DNA from: a bacterium
GTDB taxonomy: Bacteria; SZUA-182; SZUA-191; JAJRXT01
Assembly: GCA_024276125.1 (NCBI GenBank)
Contig: JAJRXT010000020.1
Location: 1 to 34,501, forward strand
Length of the DNA: 34,501 bases
Reading direction: 5' to 3'
In this document: positions 26,241 through 34,501 of the stretch, piece by piece
Numbering within the stretch: position 1 is the first letter of the stretch
Layout: the number at the start of each line of letters is the position of its first letter
Made by a program: the position numbers and the translations under genes
The notes under the pieces: generated by a model
What the model saw: only the letters and a program-made list of their open reading frames with translations
The model's database searches: none
Told to the model about the DNA's origin: nothing

Positions 26241-28559
26241 ATGGCTAATATATTGAAAAAGACGGTTGTAATCGGTTTGGGCGGTACGGGGATGCACGCT
26301 GTATTACATATGAAAAAAAGGCTTTTAAATACTTACGGCAAAGTTCCGCCAATGATAAAATTTCTTGTAATAGATACCACTGACAAGGACGCCTTGGAAA
26401 CAGGGGAAAAACAGATAGAGCTTGAAGCCGGAGAATTCCTTAAAATAGAAGTAAGACAACCCGGTACTCTAATGAAAAATCCTGAAATAAAAAACTGGAT
26501 TCCTGATAATATCCCCAAGTTTGCCTTGACAAGCGGAGCAAAACAAGTAAGGGCGCTGGGCAGACTGGCTGTATTTGCCAATTCCAGCGAGATTGAAGCC
26601 AAAATAACCGGTTTAATAAATAGTATCAGGGACTTTAGTATTGATAGGTACAATGATAATCCAGATCAGCCCAATAACATTGTAGTTAATATAGTCTCTT
26701 CGCTTGCCGGAGGTACCGGCTCTGGAACATTTTTGGATATAGCCTATCTTGCCCGGGAAAATTTAGGCTCTACAGATAAAATGATTGGTTATTTTTTGTT
26801 CCCGGATATATTTGAGGGTAAGCCGGCTACTGATAATGTAGCCCCCAATGCCTTTGGCGCAATTAAGGAATTAAATTATTTTTTTACTGAAGGCGCAACC
26901 TACAGATACAAACTTGCAGGTACAGAAAGAATAATAAAAGAGGGATTATTTAATTCGGTATATCTGATAAATAATGTTAATAAACACGGAATAAAATATA
27001 GTGATATAGACGATTTACATGAATTTATCGGAATGGGTCTGTTTTTACAAAGTACCTCAACCGGAAAAAAAGCCGGCGATATTATAGACAATCTGGAAGC
27101 GCAGCTAGTAGGTAAACGTTGGTTTGGCAAGCCGACTGTTTTTAGCAGCTTTGGAATCAGCGAGCTTGTGTATCCGGGGGAATGGTTTGCTGATCTTTAC
27201 GCAAAAGAGATAGCATTGAATATAATTCAAAAAACCTTTATGGGCGGTGATTTTTCCTCAGTTAATGAATTTACGGATGATTTTATCCGAAGAATAGGTA
27301 TAAAGGAACATGAAGCAGATGATGTGATAGACAGCATTTTGCCTCCGGGAGATTTCAAAAAATTTCCCCTGCCCTCAGTTTCCGGTAAAAATATAATAAA
27401 TGAAGTCTTCGGAAGGAAAGAAGTGCATCTAAATAATCTACAAAAAAACATTGCCGCTACGGCAAAGCTAAGGCTTGCTAAACTTAAGGATGAAAAATTA
27501 ACTAAATTAAATAGTGAAATAGCCAATCGTCTGTCTATGCCTCAGGGGCTTGAATTTTCCAAAAACTTTCTTTACGCACTTTTAGGAAGGCTTACTGATT
27601 TTAAAAAGGAAATGATGGAAGAAAGAGATGAAAATAACAAACTTAAAAAAGATATTGAATTTAGTTATCCTTCTGTAAAATCAGAAGCGGAAAGGGGCGC
27701 TAAAAAATTATTCGGCTCAAAAGCTGTTATTGAAAATGCCTTAAAAAAATTTAAGGGACTAGTAGACAGGCAGGCAAATTTTATTTTTGAAATAGAAAGA
27801 AGAGAAAAAGCAATAGAATTCTTTGCCTGCATTATAAATGAAACAAGAAATTGGATTGAAAAGCTGAATGATCTTTCTAATTACTGCAATATACTAACCC
27901 AAGAGTTAAATCAGGATATCCAGCAAAAACAGCGTGAACGCAGAAAAATAAAACCATTTGTAATGGAATTAAAACCCGAGAAATTAAAAACCGAAATTCC
28001 AAAGGTGGATTCACACGATTTTATAATGTGGTTAAAAAACGATAAGCAAATGGATGTATTGCAATTAGCGGGAATGCGCATAAATGAGGTAAAAGATATT
28101 CTTTTGGAATACGGTTACTCGCTGGATATGGTTAAAGAGGTCCAAAATAAGAGAATATATGATATTTTGAGGGAATTACCGCAAAAGAAAAAGACTGAAA
28201 TTATAGGCGCTATGGATAGAATGGCCTCGCCTTTGTGGCAATATGACCAAGGCCTTATAACAGGGGATAAGACAACTCAAAATATCTACCTTTTCGGCGT
28301 TGAAAACCCAAGTGATACGGTTATTACTCCTGAAGGAATAAGAAACGCAATATCCTCGCCATATGAGCCTGCAATTATTGGAATAGGCGACGCAAAAAGA
28401 ATTATATGCTTTAAAATAGAGGCTGCCGTACCTGCATTTGTGATAAAAAATATGGCAAACTATCGTGACAAATATGCCAGTACAGACAAACCGTTTTCTT
28501 ATCATATTTACAAAGATTGGGAAAAGGAACTTCCCGCATTATTTAGTAATACGGAATAA
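26241..28559 (+). CDS. Tubulin/FtsZ-like GTPase TubL1, frame continues past a TAA stop
   Basis: A 772-residue protein of the large bacterial tubulin-like type (compare Pfam Tubulin_2 and the FtsZ-like families). Residues 8-17 (TVVIGLGGTG) form the first nucleotide loop, FLVIDT follows at 41-46, and SSLAGGTGSGTFLDIAYLA (153-171) contains the tubulin signature GGTGSG. NAFGAIKELNYF (203-214) and SFGISELVYP (303-312) complete the GTPase core. A long helical, charged region (about 380-620) follows, then NIYLFGVENP (about 694) and a C-terminal beta/alpha part. No membrane segment is present. The ribosome site GGGGG is 6 bases before ATG. TAA at 28557-28559 cuts the conserved C-terminal domain, which continues in frame to 28934. 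Likely GTP-dependent filament or scaffold; which process it serves is unknown. Confidence 0.85.
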   Translation: MANILKKTVVIGLGGTGMHAVLHMKKRLLNTYGKVPPMIKFLVIDTTDKDALETGEKQIELEAGEFLKIEVRQPGTLMKNPEIKNWIPDNIPKFALTSGAKQVRALGRLAVFANSSEIEAKITGLINSIRDFSIDRYNDNPDQPNNIVVNIVSSLAGGTGSGTFLDIAYLARENLGSTDKMIGYFLFPDIFEGKPATDNVAPNAFGAIKELNYFFTEGATYRYKLAGTERIIKEGLFNSVYLINNVNKHGIKYSDIDDLHEFIGMGLFLQSTSTGKKAGDIIDNLEAQLVGKRWFGKPTVFSSFGISELVYPGEWFADLYAKEIALNIIQKTFMGGDFSSVNEFTDDFIRRIGIKEHEADDVIDSILPPGDFKKFPLPSVSGKNIINEVFGRKEVHLNNLQKNIAATAKLRLAKLKDEKLTKLNSEIANRLSMPQGLEFSKNFLYALLGRLTDFKKEMMEERDENNKLKKDIEFSYPSVKSEAERGAKKLFGSKAVIENALKKFKGLVDRQANFIFEIERREKAIEFFACIINETRNWIEKLNDLSNYCNILTQELNQDIQQKQRERRKIKPFVMELKPEKLKTEIPKVDSHDFIMWLKNDKQMDVLQLAGMRINEVKDILLEYGYSLDMVKEVQNKRIYDILRELPQKKKTEIIGAMDRMASPLWQYDQGLITGDKTTQNIYLFGVENPSDTVITPEGIRNAISSPYEPAIIGIGDAKRIICFKIEAAVPAFVIKNMANYRDKYASTDKPFSYHIYKDWEKELPALFSNTE

Positions 28560-28934
28560 GATGAACTAAGGAAATTTTGGTCATTAGGCCTTGCTGACCC
28601 ATTTAATTTTATCTGTAAATCAGGGGTTTGGTACTATATCAAATCTGAGGAAAGGGGAAGAAGGACGGATGATTTTAAGGTCAAACTGGCCCAGGGAAGA
28701 ACGGATGCTATGAAAGTATTTTTAGATAAACCGGAATTTGTTGAAGAAATAAGAGAACACATTGAAAAAACCATTAAGAAATTAGGCGGGGAAAAAGTTG
28801 CGGATTCCCTGAAAAGTTATGGGACCCAATTGGAAAACAGGCTTAAAAAAGGCTCTACTACTGAGATTGTTAACCAGATAAATTTGGAGTTGGATGATAT
28901 AGATAGTTATATTCATTCTGTACTTGAGCTTTAG
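28560..28934 (+). pseudogene. 3' continuation of TubL1 after in-frame TAA
   Basis: In frame it reads DELRKFWSLGLADPFNFICK, SGVWYYIKSEERGRR, then KVFLDKPEFVEEIREH and an acidic helical end. The same region exists uninterrupted in TubL2 (EEMQMVSLGRAFGLVEKKEE, then GLYFNEKK), aligned LG-x-A and GxxYxxK, which shows that the stop lies inside the ancestral TubL1 frame. An ATG at 28710 could start a 74-residue peptide but has no ribosome site. Ends TAG at 28932-28934. Confidence 0.72.
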
Positions 28935-28984
28935 GAGGCTGTAATAAGCATAATTGAATAAATATTTATAACTTTATAGTACAT

Positions 28985-29064
28985 GAAATCCCATTTTTTT
29001 TGTAGTTGCGGGTTTTTAAACCTGCTCCTCGCCCCCATAGCCGACCTAAAGGTCGGCAGCTACA
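28985..29064. repeat. Repeat family D composite upstream of TubL2
   Basis: GAAATCCCATTTTTT, then TGTAGTTGCGGGTTTTTAAA and GCCGACCTAAAGGTCGGCAG ending CTACA match the segment at 24252-24328. The open frame of TubL2 extends upstream through this repeat, so start calls at 28983 are wrong. Confidence 0.7.
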
Positions 29065-29114
29065 AGTTTATTTTGTTGCGGTTATTTATTTTTGGAGTAC
29101 AAGGGAATATTGTT

Positions 29115-32100
29115 ATGAAACAAAAAATTAAGCCGGTTATGTTTCTTGGATTGGGTAAATATGGTTCAGAGATTGCCAAAGGAGTGTATGCCTGCCTTCT
29201 TGCCGAAGGTTATAGCGATTCATCGAGTATTGTTTCATGTGTTACGCTTGAAGAAAGCGGTGAGATACGTGATGTAGAAAAAAATCAGTCATTATTTAAA
29301 TATGAGGGATTAAAAAGCGAGCTTTCTGTTGATAATTTTCAATCTAACTTTCAAATAATACAAGAGCATGAAAAAGAAATTGAAGCAATTATTGCAGATA
29401 AAACAACAACCTTACGGAAAAATGAAAGTCTTTCTGCTCTTCATGATAAAGGATATGATTTAGCAGAAAAAATAGAATTGGTTATTATATCTACTCTATT
29501 TGATACTATAGGTTCGGCTGCGATTATTCCCTTTCTTGGTTTTATTCAATGTCTTTTTGCCGGCAGGCTTAGTGGAATGCTTATGGAAACCAGTATTCTT
29601 GGTTTTTTTTCCGATCTTTTTGAGGAATACAAAAATGAAGAACTGGCATATTGTAGAACTTATGCCTGCTTACAAGAGCTTGATTTTATAGGCGATAATC
29701 CCAGAGCGATTTCTTCTTGCGGGTTAATTCCTTTTAGTTTTATTCATCTTTTTACCGGAAAAAATGAAGATGCTATTGAAATTTCTTCCTATAAAGAGCT
29801 GATTCCTATGATTGGTCAAGTTCTTTGTTCTCTATTTAAAGGAGAGGTTGCATCCGATGTTAATTTCTCCACGTCATTACTGAACAAAAAAGAGGGAAAA
29901 ACAACAAGATACAATTCGTTTGGGCTTAATAAACTTGTCTTTCCCATTAAGAATATAATGAAAGGACTTTCAGACTATTTGGGTTTTAGCCTGCTTGGTT
30001 CAAAAAATGCGCCGGTATCTAATACATTTGAGATGGAATTAATTAATGCCGATGTAAAGGAGTTTTTGCTTAAGAATAAATTTGATACTAATTATAAACT
30101 TTCTAATGAATTATATCAGGATAATGACGGCGCAATGATTTGGCATGATTTTAAGTATAATGGCGCTATAAATGAAGACACTGTTGTCGGAACTTTTATA
30201 AATAATATAGAAGAACAAGCCAGGGATTTTGATAAAGACGCTCTGACTCATATGAATCGCAAGCTGTCATTAAAAAGAGAGAAATTCTTTACTGAAAAAC
30301 AGGAGAGCTTACTTGAAGTTGTAAGAGCATCAATGGATTCAAAAAAGAAAGGTATCTATTACAGTAAAGCCTTTTTGGATGTACTCCTAAACCAGCAATC
30401 TCTTTATATAACCGGCAGTATTGTTGAGCAGGAATTTAGTTTTGAGCAGATTGAACGAGTAATAAAAAACTTTTTTGATGAAACAATGGGCGCTAAAAAA
30501 GAGACTTTACTGGAATTAAAACAAGATATTCAGGATAAATTATCTTGTGTCAAAAAGTTAAAAGAAGATAATACTGCTATTAAAAAATCGGATGAGGCAA
30601 AAAAAGAGACTCCAGTCAAAACAGAAGCTAAAGATGACGCTAAATGTGAGGATAAACTACAAGCGGATAAATCCCCTGAAGATAAAATTAATGATCTTGA
30701 AACAGAAATAAATGATTTAAAAAAGATATATCTGGAGCTTAAAAAGGAAATAGATGATTTTGATATAAGGATAACCGATCCCTCTAAAAGACGTAAGCTT
30801 CTTTATGGCATAGTAGAAGAATTTAAAAAAGAAATTGAAGCAAATAAACCTAAACTTCATACAACTGATGCGGAGTACCGGAGCGAAAAAAGTAAACTTA
30901 AAGAATTATACGATAAACAGAAAAAAAATATTGTAAAGCTATTTTTAATTTTATGCGGCGCTACTGTAGGATTTATTATTGTTTGCGCTTATTTAAAATT
31001 ATCTTTCCAATTAAGCATCCTTGTGTATATTTTATGCTCTGTTGGTTATGGCGCTTGGGGATTTTTAGGGTCTATAAAAAAAATAAAGGCTGAAATAACC
31101 AAAACATTATCAAAAGTTTCTTCCTTAAAAAGTAAAAAAATAAACTTTTTATTAAAATGTCAGGGGCTTCATAATAATATTTTCAGAACAAGGTTTGAGT
31201 ATTCCCTGCATGGCAGTCTGCTTGACAGATTCATAGCCTATAAAAAATTTACTAAAGATATAGACGCAGGGATAGAAAATTTTATAAACAACCTTACTAA
31301 GAGCGCCAATGAGAAAAGGGAAGCATTTGAAAATATTATGTTTCCTAATTCTTTGTTTGCCAGAAGCGTTGTAACTAAGGATGATTTAAACAGGTTTATT
31401 AAGGATAATCTAAGGCTTTCTGTTGAATTGGAAAGATTCCTCAAAGAAAATACATTATCAAATTTTTTTGATGAATTCAAAAAAACAGGTAATTTAGATA
31501 GCTTATTTGCGGCGATAGACTGTTTTGCCGGAGATGTTTTTCGGTCAGTAAGTGAAGAATCCATAGAGGGTTATTTGAAGAAAGCAAATGAAAACGGCAG
31601 GATGAATGTAATAGAGAAAATGGTTGATTTTTATAATGCGGCAAAGGCGCATATCTTTTTAGAAGTTGAAAAAGGGCTGGACGGTTCATTACCATTAACC
31701 TATCTGGGAGTTGAGGAACCGGAAAGGTCTTATACAAAGGATATATTTAACAAACAAGGTTGTACGTATACTCGCGTTCATAGTATAAAGAATAAGCATG
31801 AAATTGTACTTTACAAAGTTAAGGTAGGCTTTCCTGCGTTTCATATAGCTTTAATTAAATATGGAAATAGACTTATTTCTCAATTTGCGCAAAAAGATTC
31901 GCTTTATGTAAATCCTGAATATGCTGTGGAAGATTTGTTGCCGGCTTTTAATTCTTCCGCTAATAATATTGATGAAGAGATGCAGATGGTTAGTTTAGGC
32001 AGGGCGTTTGGTTTGGTTGAGAAAAAGGAAGAAGGACTTTATTTTAACGAAAAAAAACTTGGGGAATCGTATCAAGCTACTGTTGATCTTCTAAAGAGTT

Positions 32101-32267
32101 TCAAGGGGATTACTATTAGAAATCAGCTTTCAGAACAGATTGAGACCGAAAAGCAAAAAGAAGGGGCAATAGATAGGCTTTCTTCTTATATTGATGCTAA
32201 AAATTTAGATATAAACGATAAAGCGATAATAGAGCAGTCATTGACGGAATTAAATCCACTAGCATAG
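29115..32267 (+). CDS. Degenerate tubulin-like protein TubL2 with membrane hairpin
   Basis: About 1,050 residues from ATG 29115 (after GGAGTACAAGGG); the frame is open to 28983, but that part is repeat sequence. It aligns by eye with TubL1: MFLGLGKYGSEIA (9-21) with VIGLGGTGMHA; ISTLFDTIGSAAI (125-137) with SSLAGGTGSGTF; RTYACLQELDFI (181-192) with NAFGAIKELNYF; SFGLNKLVFP (268-277) with SFGISELVYP. The tubulin glycine loop is thus lost (GGTGSG became DTIGSA), so GTP binding is doubtful. Residues about 490-600 are highly charged coiled coil. Residues about 605-655 form two membrane helices (LFLILCGATVGFIIVCAYL and ILVYILCSVGYGAWGF). The C-terminus again matches TubL1 (TYLGVEEPE with IYLFGVENP; YKVKVGFPAFHIA with FKIEAAVPAFVIK). 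Likely a membrane-anchored partner of TubL1. It has no internal stop; it ends TAG TAG. Confidence 0.85.
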   Translation: MKQKIKPVMFLGLGKYGSEIAKGVYACLLAEGYSDSSSIVSCVTLEESGEIRDVEKNQSLFKYEGLKSELSVDNFQSNFQIIQEHEKEIEAIIADKTTTLRKNESLSALHDKGYDLAEKIELVIISTLFDTIGSAAIIPFLGFIQCLFAGRLSGMLMETSILGFFSDLFEEYKNEELAYCRTYACLQELDFIGDNPRAISSCGLIPFSFIHLFTGKNEDAIEISSYKELIPMIGQVLCSLFKGEVASDVNFSTSLLNKKEGKTTRYNSFGLNKLVFPIKNIMKGLSDYLGFSLLGSKNAPVSNTFEMELINADVKEFLLKNKFDTNYKLSNELYQDNDGAMIWHDFKYNGAINEDTVVGTFINNIEEQARDFDKDALTHMNRKLSLKREKFFTEKQESLLEVVRASMDSKKKGIYYSKAFLDVLLNQQSLYITGSIVEQEFSFEQIERVIKNFFDETMGAKKETLLELKQDIQDKLSCVKKLKEDNTAIKKSDEAKKETPVKTEAKDDAKCEDKLQADKSPEDKINDLETEINDLKKIYLELKKEIDDFDIRITDPSKRRKLLYGIVEEFKKEIEANKPKLHTTDAEYRSEKSKLKELYDKQKKNIVKLFLILCGATVGFIIVCAYLKLSFQLSILVYILCSVGYGAWGFLGSIKKIKAEITKTLSKVSSLKSKKINFLLKCQGLHNNIFRTRFEYSLHGSLLDRFIAYKKFTKDIDAGIENFINNLTKSANEKREAFENIMFPNSLFARSVVTKDDLNRFIKDNLRLSVELERFLKENTLSNFFDEFKKTGNLDSLFAAIDCFAGDVFRSVSEESIEGYLKKANENGRMNVIEKMVDFYNAAKAHIFLEVEKGLDGSLPLTYLGVEEPERSYTKDIFNKQGCTYTRVHSIKNKHEIVLYKVKVGFPAFHIALIKYGNRLISQFAQKDSLYVNPEYAVEDLLPAFNSSANNIDEEMQMVSLGRAFGLVEKKEEGLYFNEKKLGESYQATVDLLKSFKGITIRNQLSEQIETEKQKEGAIDRLSSYIDAKNLDINDKAIIEQSLTELNPLA

Positions 32268-32396
32268 TAGTTTTCGGGTGGGTATGAAGCTGTGTTGTAA
32301 TTGGATGAATCGCCTTATTTTGTCATTCCTGCAAAGGCAGTAATCCAGAACGATAAAAACACTAATTGAGGGCTTACTTTTATAATAATTTTTAAA
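32268..32396. repeat. Truncated family B element
   Basis: GAAGCTGTGTTGTAATTGG at 32286 is a left end of family B, followed by the TGTCATTCCTGCAAAGGCAG core. No right end is visible, so it is a fragment. Confidence 0.5.
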
Positions 32397-32426
32397 TGTA
32401 CATTATCGATTTTTTTGTGCTATACT
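32397..32426 (+). promoter_or_regulatory. Extended -10 promoter for the histidine kinase
   Basis: TATACT at 32421-32426 is preceded by TGC, giving an extended -10 (TGnTATACT). TGTACA at 32397-32402 is a weak -35 with 18-base spacing. The kinase ATG lies 120 bases downstream; a GCGCT / AGCGC hairpin sits in the leader at 32514-32532. Confidence 0.45.
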
Positions 32427-32545
32427 AGAGTGGTAGTTTCTATCTTTCGGAATAGTGACGGGCTCAGTATTAACTCTTCCTTGTATATAAGTAAATTCAT
32501 ATACGTTTAAATTAGCGCTGACACTTATAGCGCCAAAAAAGTTCC

Positions 32546-33694
32546 ATGAATTATAATTTATTACCCGGATTCTTAGAAAATATATTTGTCAACGCACCTA
32601 TCGGTATTATTTCTACTGATATGAACCGGCAGATAACTATGGCCAACCAACTGGCGGCCCGGCTTCATGGAATTAACGCGGGAGACGAGCTTATCGGAAA
32701 GCTTTTTCCAGATTTTATGTGTATGTGCAATCATTCGCCGATAACTGAAAAGCTCTATAAAGTATTTGATTTTACTTTAGATAAAGCCCAAATTGATTAT
32801 AATATGAAAATCGGTAATAAGGTTAAAAGCATTAGGCTGTTCTCCACTTTATTAAGGGATGAACAATACAGACCTATCGGCCTTTTAAATATGTGTGAAG
32901 ATATTACGCCGGAGGTAAAGCTGGCCAATCAGGTAAGGAACTATACGCAACATCTTAAAAGAATGGTGCAGGAAAAAACCAAAGACCTAAACGCAGCTAA
33001 TCAGCAGTTGATTCATTCTGAAAAATTACGCTTGCTGGGTAATTTAGTTGCATCCGTTGCTCATGAGATTGGCAATCCGCTGTGTTCGCTTACCTATTTG
33101 ATAACAGATATAAAAGACAGTGTGTCGAACCACGAGATTAAAAAAAGCGCTGGGCTTTGTCTGGATGAGATCGACCGCATGGGCGGCCTGCTTCATAGGC
33201 TGCGGGGAATGTCGCGCTCGGATGATAATAAAAAAACCTTGATTTCTATTAATAAATTATTGGAAGATACTCTGCAAATAAATAAACTTAATTTGCAGAA
33301 CAAAAAAATTAAGCTGACAAAAAAATTCACCGAAGGACTCCCCCCGTTATCGCTCTTTGCCGATCAAATAAAACAGGTCTTTATGAACATTATAATAAAT
33401 GCTGTTGATTCTATGTCGAATGGCGGAAAGTTGAGGGTTGAAACCAAATCGAAAGATCAAAATATATTAATAGAATTTGCTGATACAGGCGCGGGTATTT
33501 CTAAAAAAAATTTAAATAAAATTTTCACTCCGTTTTATACCAGTAAAGCTAAAAACGGCTTAGGTTTAGGCTTATCTGTAAGTAAAAATATTATTTTAGC
33601 CCACCAGGGTAATATATGGGTGGAAAGCGCTCGTTATAAAGGCGCTACCTTTTTTATACGCCTGCCGGTAGATACCGCCATAAATGCTACGTAA
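32546..33694 (+). CDS. PAS-domain sensor histidine kinase
   Basis: 382 residues, no membrane segment. The PAS domain spans about 8-120 (GIISTDMNRQITMANQLAAR) and contains the cluster CMCNH (59-63), which could bind a ligand or metal. A coiled coil follows, then the H-box with His173 (VASVAHEIGNPLCSL). The ATPase domain has the N-box NIIINAVDSM, G1 DTGAGI (about 312-317), the F-box FTPFYTSK, and G2 GLGLGLSV (about 336-343). It is the NtrB/AtoS-like HisKA type that often drives sigma-54 regulators. No response regulator follows in the window, so it is an orphan here. The stop codon lies at the edge of the palindrome at 33689-33825. Confidence 0.9.
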   Translation: MNYNLLPGFLENIFVNAPIGIISTDMNRQITMANQLAARLHGINAGDELIGKLFPDFMCMCNHSPITEKLYKVFDFTLDKAQIDYNMKIGNKVKSIRLFSTLLRDEQYRPIGLLNMCEDITPEVKLANQVRNYTQHLKRMVQEKTKDLNAANQQLIHSEKLRLLGNLVASVAHEIGNPLCSLTYLITDIKDSVSNHEIKKSAGLCLDEIDRMGGLLHRLRGMSRSDDNKKTLISINKLLEDTLQINKLNLQNKKIKLTKKFTEGLPPLSLFADQIKQVFMNIIINAVDSMSNGGKLRVETKSKDQNILIEFADTGAGISKKNLNKIFTPFYTSKAKNGLGLGLSVSKNIILAHQGNIWVESARYKGATFFIRLPVDTAINAT

Positions 33695-33825
33695 CCTGAG
33701 TTCGGTATAATTGATTAACTTATCTGTAAAGAGTAAACCTTGGGGGAAACCCTTCTTGAAAAAAGGGTTCCTCAAGGTTTTGTCTTTTATAAATAAGTTA
33801 ATCAATATATACCGAACTTACGTTA
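33689..33825. repeat. Palindromic element bridging two convergent genes, with terminator-like core
   Basis: Outer arms: left AGTTCGGTATAATTGATTAA and its complement on the right (TTAATCAATATATACCGAAC). The core is an imperfect hairpin, AAACCTTGGGGGAAACCCTT against AAGGGTTCCTCAAGGTTT, followed by TGTCTTTT, which could end transcription in both directions. The element's two ends carry the TAA stop codons of the kinase gene (33692-33694) and of the J-domain gene (33823-33825). Confidence 0.65.
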
Positions 33826-34501
33826 ATTACCTAAATATTCATCTATCAGGGCATCATAATCTAATTTAGGTTGTTGCTTTTTTTCATTTTCCCACGTTTT
33901 GCGCATTTCGTATGTTTTTTCCATACGTTGCTCTTGAAATTCCCGTCTTGAGCTGTTTTTATCATTATCATTCCATTGTTCACGCCATTTTTGTTCTGTT
34001 TGTTCCCTTGATTTTATCAGGCTTTCTTTATATAGGTCTTCCCTGTTTAATCCCCATCGTTCATTCGGGGATTGGTTTTCTAATACTCCGTCGATTTTTT
34101 CCTGCAAAACATTTTCTCGTTCAGCCGCCTCTTCAATAGCAGAATAATCGTTTAAATAGTCTTTATTGTCATACTGATAAAGAAACATAAATATCCAAAT
34201 TATAAATACAAAAGCTACCGGATAGATGACTATTTTAAATAAAGTGTATAAAAAACGCCTATGTTTATATTTTAAACCGCTGGACCACGAATAATTTGTG
34301 CGAGTGTATCCCGTGTCATATCTGTTGCTTGTGCTATATTCCCTTTGTCTGAATTTTATTTCAGGAGCCTGATTTATCTCTTTATCGTAATCGCTTCTTT
34401 TTTCCTCATCACTTAAAATATGATAGGCTTCAGTTATTTCTTTAAACTTATCGGTTGAATCTTGATTATTTTTATTTATATCAGGATGATATCTTTTGGC
34501 C
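33823..34501 (-). CDS. J-domain (DnaJ-like) membrane protein, 5' end beyond the window
   Basis: The minus-strand frame runs from the window edge to TAA at 33823-33825. The visible start AKRYHPDINKNN contains the HPD motif, which stimulates DnaK ATPase, followed by FKEITEAYHILSDEEKRSDY, the end of a J domain. After a linker rich in Tyr, Thr and Ser comes a membrane helix (LFKIVIYPVAFVFIIWIFMF), then about 115 residues of charged helix with many Glu, Arg and Gln ending DALIDEYLGN. The ATG at 34188 is internal and not the start. It is probably a type III J-protein anchored in the membrane; the substrate is unknown. Confidence 0.85.
   Translation of the reverse strand, partial: AKRYHPDINKNNQDSTDKFKEITEAYHILSDEEKRSDYDKEINQAPEIKFRQREYSTSNRYDTGYTRTNYSWSSGLKYKHRRFLYTLFKIVIYPVAFVFIIWIFMFLYQYDNKDYLNDYSAIEEAAERENVLQEKIDGVLENQSPNERWGLNREDLYKESLIKSREQTEQKWREQWNDNDKNSSRREFQEQRMEKTYEMRKTWENEKKQQPKLDYDALIDEYLGN

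Noticed and set aside
13640-28559. Global reassignment of TAA or TAG to an amino acid
   Set aside because: TAA ends ftsH, folP and the kinase gene, and TAG ends tyrS and TubL2, at normal family lengths, so both act as terminators.
28983-29114. N-terminal 44-codon extension of the second tubulin-like protein
   Set aside because: The extension is translated from a family D repeat also present at 24272. ATG at 29115 has a ribosome site and begins the segment that aligns with the first tubulin-like protein.

Overview
The window is AT-rich bacterial DNA with ordinary bacterial genes and standard use of all three stop codons (TAA, TAG and TGA each end intact genes). A single-domain MCE/MlaD-type protein with a lipoprotein-like signal suggests a diderm. 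Gene content and the dense load of small palindromic repeats fit an uncultivated lineage (Omnitrophota- or Desantisbacteria-like would be a guess); nothing here fixes the phylum.

Layout. From 1 to about 13.8 kb nearly everything is on the minus strand: folP, ftsH, an AI-2E family permease, a PDZ secreted protein, tyrS, der, a Phd/PIN toxin-antitoxin module with a small Cys-containing third gene, a secreted Gly-rich protein, a LipM/LplA-type lipoyl ligase and gcvH. From 14.1 kb the plus strand carries pyrB-pyrC (overlapping start and stop), a TPR protein, a fused BrnT-BrnA toxin-antitoxin, VanZ, a two-RCK potassium-channel-like protein, then a cluster of MCE lipoprotein, small membrane protein, vWA membrane protein and two tubulin-like proteins, followed by a PAS histidine kinase. 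The window ends in a minus-strand J-domain protein cut by the edge.

The most interesting locus is 22.9-32.3 kb. The first large protein (here TubL1) has a tubulin/FtsZ-type glycine loop (GGTGSG). The second (TubL2) aligns with it by eye at both ends but has lost that loop and gained a central two-helix membrane hairpin inside a coiled coil. A secreted vWA protein with one membrane span and a cytoplasmic tail lies directly upstream. This looks like a membrane-tethered, heteromeric tubulin-like apparatus: one nucleotide-binding partner plus one degenerate, membrane-anchored partner.

A second theme is interruption of reading frames. Six TAA or TAG codons sit inside otherwise continuous, homologous frames (gcvH, the TPR gene, the MCE gene, the vWA gene twice, TubL1), with no frameshift at any of them and no TGA. 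A single-base loss also fuses BrnT to BrnA. Several families of MITE-like palindromic repeats fill the intergenic space, nest in one another, show 5-bp target duplications, and touch or supply stop codons of neighbouring genes.
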